A DNA stretch of 6,175 nt from Fimbriimonadales bacterium. Its GTDB lineage: Bacteria > Armatimonadota > Fimbriimonadia > Fimbriimonadales > Fimbriimonadaceae. The first letter of the stretch is position 1. Each line of letters begins with the position of its first letter. Position numbers and translations under genes: made by a program. Location of the stretch: positions 1 to 6,175 of the forward strand of contig JAPLCS010000196.1 of NCBI GenBank assembly GCA_026392145.1, written 5' to 3'. This document shows, in pieces, positions 1 to 6,084 of the stretch. Under the pieces are notes generated by a model. It was not told the origin of the DNA. It ran no database searches and saw only the letters and a program-made list of their open reading frames with translations.

Positions 1-1
1 G

Positions 2-136
2 CTTAAACCGTTTGTTCTCTACCGAGTAATCGCTGGTGCCATCATTATTGGTCTGTCACTTGCCAATGTAATCGATCCCACGGCTCCAACAAAAGAGTCT
101 GAGCCCAATACTCAAATTACATCACCAGCACCTTGA
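2..136 (+). CDS. uppP: C-terminal end of a probable undecaprenyl-diphosphatase (UppP/BacA), partial
   Basis: The frame starting at base 2 is open from the window edge and gives 44 residues before TGA at 134-136. It begins LKPFVLYRVIAGAIIIGLSL. The pattern of a Phe, two or three residues, then YR followed by a Gly-rich hydrophobic helix is how the last transmembrane segment of UppP/BacA proteins usually looks. About 20 polar, Pro/Thr/Ser-rich residues follow (DPTAPTKESEPNTQ...), an unconserved-looking tail. UppP dephosphorylates undecaprenyl diphosphate at the membrane and so recycles the lipid carrier used for peptidoglycan and surface polysaccharides, which fits the polysaccharide genes downstream. 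The catalytic motifs lie outside the window, so the call rests on the last helix only. Another polytopic membrane protein cannot be excluded. The gene ends one base before the stop of the convergent minus-strand gene. Confidence 0.62.
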   Translation, partial: LKPFVLYRVIAGAIIIGLSLANVIDPTAPTKESEPNTQITSPAP

Positions 137-156
137 ATTAGTTAACTGATTCAAGG
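131..156. terminator. Hairpin spanning two convergent stop codons, possible bidirectional terminator
   Basis: The left arm CCTTGAATTAG (131-141) pairs with the right arm CTGATTCAAGG (146-156) over all 11 positions, with one T-G wobble (139-148) and a TTAA loop. The hairpin contains the stop codons of both facing genes (TGA at 134-136 on +, TAA from 140-138 on -). Its position at the junction of two convergent genes suggests a shared transcription terminator. Neither side is followed by a clear run of U (the + side continues with GCTCTTCG), so it is not a classical intrinsic terminator. It could be a weak terminator or an mRNA 3'-end stabiliser. Confidence 0.5.
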
Positions 157-335
157 GCTCTTCGAAACGTTAGAAACATTGCGTCCAAAGTGCCTTCGTA
201 ATCAGCAGGACTCTGACATACAAAATCCCACCCATCCAATACATTCTCGTTCAGAGCAGTTTGAACTACTTCCGCTCCTTCTTCGTAGCTCTTCTCTGTC
301 AATCCTTCAACAGCAACAACTCGGTACTCGTACAT
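138..335 (-). CDS. Small DUF4177-like protein
   Basis: This encodes 65 residues starting MYEYRVVAVEGLTEKSYEEG. The layout is an N-terminal beta strand (YEYRVVAV), a helix with LNENVLDGWDFV in the middle, and a final strand (DAMFLTFRR). This is the arrangement of DUF4177-type small proteins: a YEYKVV-like start, an LN...GWE/D-V core and a final strand ending in an FKR/FRR-like motif. Their biochemical role is not known. It is probably cytoplasmic, with no signal peptide or membrane segment. I chose ATG at 335. A TTG directly before it (338) would add one residue, and no clear Shine-Dalgarno sequence decides between them. The gene lies 34 bp after the 189-residue minus-strand gene and is probably co-transcribed with it. 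Its stop lies inside the 131-156 hairpin. Confidence 0.72.
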   Translation of the reverse strand: MYEYRVVAVEGLTEKSYEEGAEVVQTALNENVLDGWDFVCQSPADYEGTLDAMFLTFRRALESVN

Positions 336-369
336 CAATCTTAGTTTACTTGCTCAACTCTTTTGCTAT

Positions 370-939
370 TCAACTCAAATTGGCAACGGTCAGTGGTTTC
401 CAATCATACGCTTTTAACATCTTTTCTTGCTCAGCATCAAGGCTCCTATCCTCGTTATGCAAATGCGGAAACGGAATCTCAGGTATCCCATCAGCAAATC
501 CTAGCGACTGAAGATGCTCTACAATTTCACTCTGCGAGCCATAGGCGTAAATCCAATCATGCTCATCATAAATCAGCGTCCCACCACCACTTGCATGAAT
601 CCACAGATGATGGCGAGCATCTGATCGTAACAATGTGGCGTAGGAATCAAGAATTTCTACAAGAGACTCACGGTTCAGTGAACTAAGTTCATATCGTGTG
701 GGGGTTCCACTCTCTGTCGCATTGATCAGAAAGTATGAAAATCGATACGGCTCTCCGTAAAAATCGAGCAACTGTTTCAACAGAGTCAGCGGATCACCAG
801 AAGTGGAAATTAACAATCGGTTCACTCCGCTAATGTTCTGGGCGTGATAAAGGTTCTGATGAAGCACAGGAACCCAGCCAGTAGAAGGATCCCAAGCACC
901 CAGTTTTGATTTGAACCCTTGAGGAAGCCCCTGACCCAT
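370..939 (-). CDS. Conserved hypothetical protein with RHHLW and PFPHLH motifs
   Basis: This is a 189-residue soluble protein with no signal peptide or membrane helix. The conserved-looking core begins near residue 42 (LLISTSGDPLTLLKQLLDFY) and runs through GEPYRFSYFLIN, a TRYELSSLNRESLVEILDSY helix, LRSDARHHLWIH, GTLIYDEHDWIYAYG, and PEIPFPHLHN, ending with an acidic helix and YDW. I recall this layout from uncharacterised bacterial proteins with RHH-LW, a Y-D-H/E-H segment, YAYG and P-PH-H motifs, but I know no assigned function. The clustered His residues could bind metal, which is only a guess. The first 40 residues (MGQGLPQGFKSKLGAWDPST...) look like an added segment. The ATG at 939 lacks an obvious ribosome binding site. 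It lies 9 bp after an in-frame TAA (951-949) that separates it from a protein-like frame upstream. The N-terminus is therefore uncertain, and the gene may be truncated. Confidence 0.7.
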   Translation of the reverse strand: MGQGLPQGFKSKLGAWDPSTGWVPVLHQNLYHAQNISGVNRLLISTSGDPLTLLKQLLDFYGEPYRFSYFLINATESGTPTRYELSSLNRESLVEILDSYATLLRSDARHHLWIHASGGGTLIYDEHDWIYAYGSQSEIVEHLQSLGFADGIPEIPFPHLHNEDRSLDAEQEKMLKAYDWKPLTVANLS

Positions 940-948
940 ACCGGTAGT

Positions 949-1062
949 TTATCCGTATTCATCACGTAAGAATTGCTGGAATGCACCTCTAGGATACAGA
1001 TTCAATATGCCGACAATATTAGTAGGATTTTCCTGCCTCATGGCTTCCAAGAGCTTTGGCAT
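949..1062 (-). pseudogene. Small protein-like frame in phase with the downstream gene: leader ORF or severed N-terminus
   Basis: Reading leftwards from ATG at 1062 gives 37 residues beginning MPKLLEAMRQENPTNIVGIL and ending in RGAFQQFLRDEYG before TAA at 951-949. The frame is open further upstream to a TGA at 1098-1096, adding CGFFYKPEIF before the Met. It has a helix, strand, helix character typical of real protein rather than noise. It lies in exactly the same frame as the 189-residue gene that restarts 9 bp after the TAA. Two readings fit: the 5' part of one longer gene broken by a nonsense change, or a short upstream ORF coupled to the next start. The segment resembles a glycosyltransferase-like PE...P-LLEA stretch only loosely, so I assign no function. 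The rest of the 940-1115 gap must also carry the promoter for the + operon, but I see no convincing -35/-10 pair. Confidence 0.3.
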
Positions 1063-1115
1063 GAAAATTTCAGGTTTGTAAAAGAACCCACAGAGTCAAT
1101 CTGTAAGAGACGAAT

Positions 1116-1412
1116 ATGCTGAAAGTGCACCTACGTAGAATGCTCCTCGCCACGTTAGTTGGCGGACTGCTGGGAGCATACTATGCCTACCAATCGCCTA
1201 AAGTATACGAGGCATCGGTGCAACTGGTAGCAGGAAGTCCGACTCTTGCAATTGATCCGAATATGCCATTAGAAGTCCGAAAAGTGCTTCTTCCGGGCAT
1301 TATGAACGACTTGGACTCCGATACGGGCTTACCCTTGCAGCAAAAGAGCTCAAGGACGAATCGATTGCAACAGGCAAAACATTCAACGAACTCTATCCGC
1401 TTTTCGATTTAG
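1116..1412 (+). CDS. 5' fragment of frameshifted Wzz/Wzc-type chain-length co-polymerase
   Basis: ATG at 1116 follows a modest AAGAGA ribosome binding site (1105-1110), and an in-frame TAA at 1104-1106 rules out an earlier start. The first 70 or so residues are the N-terminus of a Wzz-family (chain-length determinant) protein. They hold a very short cytoplasmic start with two Arg, then transmembrane helix 1 at about residues 9-27 (MLLATLVGGLLGAYYAY). Next comes the periplasmic YQSPKVYEASVQLVAG strand typical of the family, and on to LPGIMNDLDS. After about residue 70 the frame turns to non-homologous sequence (QQKSSRTNRLQQAKHSTN) and stops at 1410-1412, while the genuine continuation lies in another frame (see the 3' fragment). 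This piece alone would be a single-pass membrane stub. It is the first gene of the probable operon with the polymerase and flippase. Confidence 0.75.
   Translation: MLKVHLRRMLLATLVGGLLGAYYAYQSPKVYEASVQLVAGSPTLAIDPNMPLEVRKVLLPGIMNDLDSDTGLPLQQKSSRTNRLQQAKHSTNSIRFSI
1256..1412 (+). other. Frame overlap containing the frameshift in the co-polymerase gene
   Basis: The 5' frame stops at 1410-1412, and the 3' frame is open back to a TGA at 1253-1255, so the shift must fall between these points. The 3' frame is clearly coding from about 1328 onward (LTLAAKELKDESIATGKTFN, then LYPLFDLEIPASLNSYAP) and joins the long downstream frame without a stop. The 5' frame is family-like to about 1325. The simplest repair is one missing base at the GGG run (1325-1327), giving DTG-LTLAAKEL. 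This could be a true mutation or a homopolymer sequencing error. Confidence 0.72.
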
Positions 1413-1471
1413 AAATCCCCGCTTCTCTCAATTCTTATGCTCCAGATCAAACCAGGGTCGTCAAAATAAAA

Positions 1472-3178
1472 GTGAAAGCGTATTCACCAGAAGAGGCTGC
1501 ATCTATTGCCAACAACGTGGCTTATGCATTCGGTGAATATCGCAAAGAGCGAGCAAGAACCGCAGTCGCAAGTGCCCTCGCAATTGTTCAAGCTGGAGCA
1601 GATTCTGCCAAAAAAGAACTTGACCGAATTGACCAGCAGTATCGCTTACTCAAAACAGGCTCCAAAATTGCAGAATTCTCTAGCAACAGCGAGATGCTAA
1701 CACAGACTTTGGAAACACTTCGCCAAAAGCGAAACGCTACCGAAACAGATCTAGCCGCATACCAAGCTGAATTAGCCAGCCTCGAAGCAAGTCTGGCAAT
1801 CACTCCAAAGTATGTCACTGGTTCGACAATGTCAACACCGGACCCCCAAGTTGAAGGGTTGCGAACGCTGATTGTCGAAGCTCAAAGTGAACTCTCTACG
1901 CTTCAGCAGGTGTACGAAGATGACTCACCATTTATCAAGAAGCAACTAGAAAAGATTGCGAGCCTTAAAAAACAACTTGCCACAAGTTCCAAGACTACAA
2001 AGGACATTCCTAACAGTTCATCAAGTTCACTGAATACCATTTATCTCGACTTGCAATCAAAGATTGCCGCCAATAAAGCCCGAATCAAGTCAATCGCGGT
2101 ATCAATCAGTCCACTCAACCAGCAAATCTTGGAAATCGAACAGCGAGTCGCTCAAGTACCCGGACTAGAGACAAAGAACTACGAAATCCAGCGAAAGAGA
2201 TTGGTATACGAAGAGGAATACCAAAAGAACACCAAGTACAAGACAGAACTTTTGCTCGCAAGGGATGGCAAGACCAGCCAGATTATGGGACTTGCTGACA
2301 AGGATAGGATTATCAATCCGGTGGCTCCAGACATGAAGAAGTACGTAGTGCTCGCTGCAGTGGTCTTCGGTATCATCGGACTTGCCTATTCATTCGCGAT
2401 TGAAAGCTTCCGACTTCCAGTTCACACGAGTTGGCAACTTGCTGAATTGACAGCGCTACCAGTTGCAGCTTCAGTGCCACAACTACCTGGCCGTACTCTT
2501 CGCCGACACAACAGCGAAATTAGTCGTGCAGACTTCAGACCTATGGAGAGTTTCCGTTACATGGCATTCTCCATGATTGCGTCACATTACCGACCCAAAG
2601 TAATTCTCTTCACTGCCGTCGGCGAAGAGGTTGATTCATCAACAAGCGCCGCAGAACTAGCAGTAGCAATGTCAAAAACTGGATCTCGGACCATTCTTGT
2701 TGATGCTGATCTTCGGGCACCTCGACTGAGTGACTTATTTGGCGTAGCAACACGCAATGGGGTGTCAGAAATCCTCAGTAGAACTATGCTCCCCGGAGAG
2801 CACACTGAACTTTTCACTGCCACAGAGCACAACAATTTGCTTATCCTTCCAGCCGGAGCGGCAATGAATACCGGACTTGCAGACATGCAAACCGCTCACA
2901 TGAATGCCCTCATAGAAGACTTACGAGACAAAGCAGATACAGTCATTATCAACTGTCCACCAGTCGATGTCTTTGCAGACGCTTCAAGATTAGCGCAGTA
3001 CGTGGACCAAATTTGCATGGTGATCAGCGCAAAATCAACAAGCTACCGAGCAATACCCATCGCTCAAGAAATATTAACCAAGTCAGGTGCCAAGAATATT
3101 ACGATCGTGCTCACTAATGCTTCACCTACCGAGGAGCCTTTTGGAGTCCGTAGCGGAACAGGTCTGGCACGACGCTAA
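1472..3178 (+). CDS. 3' fragment of Wzc-type co-polymerase with degenerate BY-kinase domain
   Basis: This encodes 568 residues from a GTG that is merely the first start-like codon. The real frame continues upstream to about 1328, and the repaired gene from 1116 would encode about 687 residues, a normal Wzc size. In order: the end of the Wzz domain; long periplasmic coiled-coil helices (about residues 22-260, with a Ser-rich break at 181-186); a Pro-containing segment INPVAPDMKK before transmembrane helix 2 (291-313); and a cytoplasmic P-loop ATPase-like domain (about 355-550). Walker A' is intact (ILVDADLRAP, 408-417). The P-loop reads VGEEVDSSTS (383-392) without Lys, Walker B reads TVIINCPP (490-497) with Asn for Asp, and the tail has no Tyr cluster. 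Family members control polysaccharide chain length and export, and the kinase cycles by Tyr phosphorylation. Here kinase activity is unlikely. Its stop lies 11 bp before the polymerase start. Confidence 0.85.
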   Translation: MKAYSPEEAASIANNVAYAFGEYRKERARTAVASALAIVQAGADSAKKELDRIDQQYRLLKTGSKIAEFSSNSEMLTQTLETLRQKRNATETDLAAYQAELASLEASLAITPKYVTGSTMSTPDPQVEGLRTLIVEAQSELSTLQQVYEDDSPFIKKQLEKIASLKKQLATSSKTTKDIPNSSSSSLNTIYLDLQSKIAANKARIKSIAVSISPLNQQILEIEQRVAQVPGLETKNYEIQRKRLVYEEEYQKNTKYKTELLLARDGKTSQIMGLADKDRIINPVAPDMKKYVVLAAVVFGIIGLAYSFAIESFRLPVHTSWQLAELTALPVAASVPQLPGRTLRRHNSEISRADFRPMESFRYMAFSMIASHYRPKVILFTAVGEEVDSSTSAAELAVAMSKTGSRTILVDADLRAPRLSDLFGVATRNGVSEILSRTMLPGEHTELFTATEHNNLLILPAGAAMNTGLADMQTAHMNALIEDLRDKADTVIINCPPVDVFADASRLAQYVDQICMVISAKSTSYRAIPIAQEILTKSGAKNITIVLTNASPTEEPFGVRSGTGLARR

Positions 3179-3189
3179 GAGGAAACCCA

Positions 3190-4653
3190 ATGGGAATCTT
3201 TTCGCCAGCTCCCTATCCACACCGCAGACAAGACCCTACCTTGACGACGGGTACAGATTCAGTTTTTGAAAAAATTGCCCGCTCCAAAGATCCTGCCAAC
3301 CGAATGTACTCAAGCAAAAAAGGACTCATGCTGTGGGGACTTTTCAATGCAGTCTTCGCAATCCTTTTCACTATTGTCAAGCTCAGAGGATTTATTGGAG
3401 GATTTGCATGGACTATAGATTTTGTCCTTCCGGTCAGCTGCTTGCTTCATGTTATGTCGGGTGCTCTCCTCTTCAAACTACCCATTCGATTTACCATCAC
3501 TGGCTTTGTTTGCATTGTCTTCTATGCCTGGATGCTTGTTTCGGGACTTCTAGTTAACCACGACATCGGACGCACCCTTTTGAACACGATGGGGTGGCAA
3601 ACAATCTTCTTACTAAACTACATCACTCTTGCCTTATCACTTGATCAAACCGTCTATTGCGGACCAGAAATTCGCACTTGGGTCAAGCGTGCTCTCCTAA
3701 TAGTAATGGGTATCTCTGGATTGGTGGGAGTAGCTCAACTTCTCGGAGTTGGGTTCGCAAGACGATTCTTTGAATCCATGGATAACACTGGAATGTTCCG
3801 ACCCAACGGAGCGACCGACTATCCCTCGCAACTTGGTTTCCAAGGATTTGCCGGCATGCTACTCTGTGCGGCTCCTATCATTCGGCGAGACCTTAAATGG
3901 ATTGAATGGCTAGGCTTTGGGTTCTTTGGAATGGTGTTGCTCATCGCCCAATACCGGTCAATGTATTACGCTGGATTTCTGACTGGATTCGTACCCATCA
4001 TGGTTTTCCAGTTCAAACGAAACAAAACCACGGGAATGGTGATTCTCATGACCATCATCTCAGCGCTCATTATTCCAATCATTCTCTTCCCCAAGAAGTT
4101 TGAATATGGATTGCGTCCTGCCACAAATGACCCCGCGCTGATGGCACGACAGCAAAGCTGGAGACAAATTGAGCCCATCCTGAGCGTAAGACCCTGGACA
4201 GGAATTGGAGCCGATCCAAACCTCATGCTTTCCGCCCAAATTACCGCGACAGATAAATGGTCATCAACATCGCTGGATAACTTTTACTTTATGGTAGTGA
4301 CATGCTTCGGATATACCGGAGCAATCCTTACTGCCATCATCCTTTTACTTCTACTCGGCGGAATCTCCATGCGCCTCGCACAATCAGAAGGAGAAGCGAA
4401 GGAATGGTCATTTATGTCACTCATGTGCCTCATCTGCATCCTTTTGTTTAGCCTTACCGGAAATACACTGGTGTATCAACCCGTTGGATTCTTTTTCACT
4501 TGCTGCCTGGGCCTCAGTTCGCTTACCTGGAGAGAAGAGCTTTCTGTTTCCAAGGTAACCGGAATTCTTGTATCAATTCGTAGAATTTTCTCTCCGAGTC
4601 ATAAGGCATACCCTCGCCAGCCACAATCGCGCTCCACACGTCCAATCAGCTAA
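3190..4653 (+). CDS. O-antigen polymerase/ligase-family membrane protein (Wzy-like polymerase)
   Basis: This is a 487-residue polytopic protein with about 11-12 hydrophobic helices (roughly 46-63, 72-90, 101-121, 136-152, 166-187, 217-232, 241-257, 262-277, 282-300, 371-392, 409-425, 431-448). The large loop between helices at 301-370 holds ARQQSWRQIEPILSVRPWTG and GIGADP (319-352). This matches the R...W...P--G-G signature of the Wzy/WaaL (O-antigen ligase) domain. It is followed by SLDNFYFMVVTCFGYTGAIL, the conserved N-x(n)-G-x-x-G helix entry. RPNGATDYPSQLG (204-216) sits where the family has its hydrophilic loop after the mid helices. Asp rather than His precedes the Asn, favouring a polymerase over a WaaL ligase. 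It would join lipid-linked repeat units on the periplasmic face. An AGGA (3180-3183) sits 6 nt before the ATG, overlapping the upstream gene's end, so translation is probably coupled. The start could also be ATG further in, since the first 40 residues are polar. Confidence 0.83.
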   Translation: MGIFSPAPYPHRRQDPTLTTGTDSVFEKIARSKDPANRMYSSKKGLMLWGLFNAVFAILFTIVKLRGFIGGFAWTIDFVLPVSCLLHVMSGALLFKLPIRFTITGFVCIVFYAWMLVSGLLVNHDIGRTLLNTMGWQTIFLLNYITLALSLDQTVYCGPEIRTWVKRALLIVMGISGLVGVAQLLGVGFARRFFESMDNTGMFRPNGATDYPSQLGFQGFAGMLLCAAPIIRRDLKWIEWLGFGFFGMVLLIAQYRSMYYAGFLTGFVPIMVFQFKRNKTTGMVILMTIISALIIPIILFPKKFEYGLRPATNDPALMARQQSWRQIEPILSVRPWTGIGADPNLMLSAQITATDKWSSTSLDNFYFMVVTCFGYTGAILTAIILLLLLGGISMRLAQSEGEAKEWSFMSLMCLICILLFSLTGNTLVYQPVGFFFTCCLGLSSLTWREELSVSKVTGILVSIRRIFSPSHKAYPRQPQSRSTRPIS

Positions 4654-4667
4654 ATTTCACCCTTAAA

Positions 4668-6071
4668 ATGAGCGAAAAGACAACTGGCGGAATATGGATT
4701 ATGATCTCCCGATTCGGGTGGCTAGCACTTCAGATTCTCAGCCTGCCAATCTACGTTCGAACCCTGGGTGAATCGAACTACGGCGCTGCCATTCTCATCA
4801 CCAATATACGAGCGTTTTGGCAAATCTTGGACTCAATCCTATGGCTCGCGCCTTACATACTAACTCTTGATAAGAGCCTACTGGGTCAACCTGGGCTAGA
4901 GGCAATGTGTCTCATTTCTGGATTCCAGTTCTTTTTCGATAGTTTCGGATCAACATATAATCTCCCCTTCATTGCACGTGAACAGTTCAAAAAAGTCGCT
5001 GCCTTTACATCCGTTCTTCCATCCGTAACCGTTGTTGTAACCATCATTTTGGTGCTCTGGCTGAAAAGCCCCGTGGCACTCATCCTCGGTACGATGCTTG
5101 ATTCATTCGCTCAATGTGTGATCCGCTTTTACGTCATTCGGAAGTACGAGTCTTCTTTCCCGTTACTCCCCAATTTCGAGCCTAAACTAGCAAAAGAAAT
5201 TATTCAAATTGGGCTCAAAAGCTATGTGACTGATCTTTCAACCAGAATAGGCTCCACCATGGACAAGCTGATTATCGGAGCGGTACTTGGAAAGGAAATA
5301 CTTGCCATCTATAACCTTGCATGCAGAATTCCACAAGTACTTCTGGAAACTTTTAGCAAACTTAGTACTGTCATGCAACCAGAAATGACGCATGTTGCCC
5401 ACAATGAACCCGAACGATTCGATGCCATTTTCAAACGCAACTTCGCGTTCGTCGGAGCCATCGCTGTTTGCGGAATTGTTCTGACCTCGGGTTTTGGACA
5501 CGTTATCGGTCAAGCCTGGATGAGAAAATCCTATCCAGACTTCGGCACGATTGTTTTCTTAATGGGAGTCTATTATGCCCTTGAAATGCACCACTCAACC
5601 ATCACAGTTGGATTCTTTTCAAAAGAAAAGGCGCACTTCATGCTTCCATTTACGCTATGGAATTCATGCATTACCGTCGCTTGTACGAAATACTTTGCTA
5701 CCCACTTTGGCCTCACTGGTGTAGCATCCATGAACTTACTGATTGACTTAGCTCAAATTATTCCCATTCACTGGTATGCAACCCGCTACATTCTCAATCA
5801 AGACAAATCAAACCAAGTCACAGTAGTAGACCTTCTCAAGACCACTGCTCTGTTCTTTGGAACTTCTACAATTATCTCGGGTCTATGCTTTTTAGCGATT
5901 AAATCAGTCCCACTGGGCTGGCTTAACTACGTAATTCTCTTACTCATTCCAATGCTTTCCCTACTGCTCGGATCAATATATGTTAGAAATGGATGGGTTC
6001 AGCTCCCACTTTCAATTGAATCTAAGCTCAAACGTATCACTCGGTTCGCTGCCTTCCTGAAGCTTGCATAG
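4668..6071 (+). CDS. Wzx-type polysaccharide flippase (MOP superfamily)
   Basis: This is a 467-residue protein with about 12 hydrophobic helices and short polar links, the usual size of Wzx/RfbX-type exporters. The N-terminal ISRFGWLALQILSLPIYVRT (13-32) followed by LGESNYGAAIL is the typical helix 1-2 region, with the L-G-x-x-x-Y/F-G turn. The middle repeat begins at IGLKSYVTDLSTRIGSTMDK (181-200), with LIIGAVLGKEILAIYNLACR next. This matches the start of the second six-helix bundle, where family members carry a D-x-x-I/L-I-G element. The protein would flip undecaprenyl-diphosphate-linked repeat units across the inner membrane to the polymerase encoded 14 bp upstream. There is no recognisable Shine-Dalgarno before the ATG (AATTTCACCCTTAAA), so it may depend on translation from the preceding gene. 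Cytoplasmic Arg/Lys-rich loops (for example KRITRF near the end) fit an inside C-terminus. Other MOP members such as a teichuronic exporter are alternatives. Confidence 0.85.
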   Translation: MSEKTTGGIWIMISRFGWLALQILSLPIYVRTLGESNYGAAILITNIRAFWQILDSILWLAPYILTLDKSLLGQPGLEAMCLISGFQFFFDSFGSTYNLPFIAREQFKKVAAFTSVLPSVTVVVTIILVLWLKSPVALILGTMLDSFAQCVIRFYVIRKYESSFPLLPNFEPKLAKEIIQIGLKSYVTDLSTRIGSTMDKLIIGAVLGKEILAIYNLACRIPQVLLETFSKLSTVMQPEMTHVAHNEPERFDAIFKRNFAFVGAIAVCGIVLTSGFGHVIGQAWMRKSYPDFGTIVFLMGVYYALEMHHSTITVGFFSKEKAHFMLPFTLWNSCITVACTKYFATHFGLTGVASMNLLIDLAQIIPIHWYATRYILNQDKSNQVTVVDLLKTTALFFGTSTIISGLCFLAIKSVPLGWLNYVILLLIPMLSLLLGSIYVRNGWVQLPLSIESKLKRITRFAAFLKLA

Positions 6072-6084
6072 CAACGGATTCTAC

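Noticed and set aside
179..686. Two overlapping + strand open frames of about 110 residues
   Set aside because: They lie opposite the DUF4177-like and 189-residue minus-strand genes, have Ser/His-rich low-quality composition and no family resemblance. They are shadows.
1007..1081. A 24-codon + strand frame (MPTILVGFSCLMASKSFGMK...) before the co-polymerase
   Set aside because: It is short, has no ribosome binding site, and lies opposite the more protein-like minus-strand frame.
960..1115. Candidate sigma-70 promoters such as TTGCTG (973) or TTGTAA (1076)
   Set aside because: No -10 hexamer of reasonable quality is found at 16-18 bp from either. A promoter must be near but cannot be placed.
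1335..1350. Programmed -1 frameshifting at the CAAAAG stretch
   Set aside because: The shift direction would fit -1, but there is no X-XXY-YYZ heptamer in the right phase, no upstream Shine-Dalgarno-like stimulator and no obvious following hairpin. I know of no precedent in Wzc genes.
2587..2886. A 99-codon minus-strand frame inside the co-polymerase gene
   Set aside because: It lies opposite the well-defined kinase-like domain, its composition is an Arg/Ser-rich mirror of the + codons, and it has no ribosome binding site.
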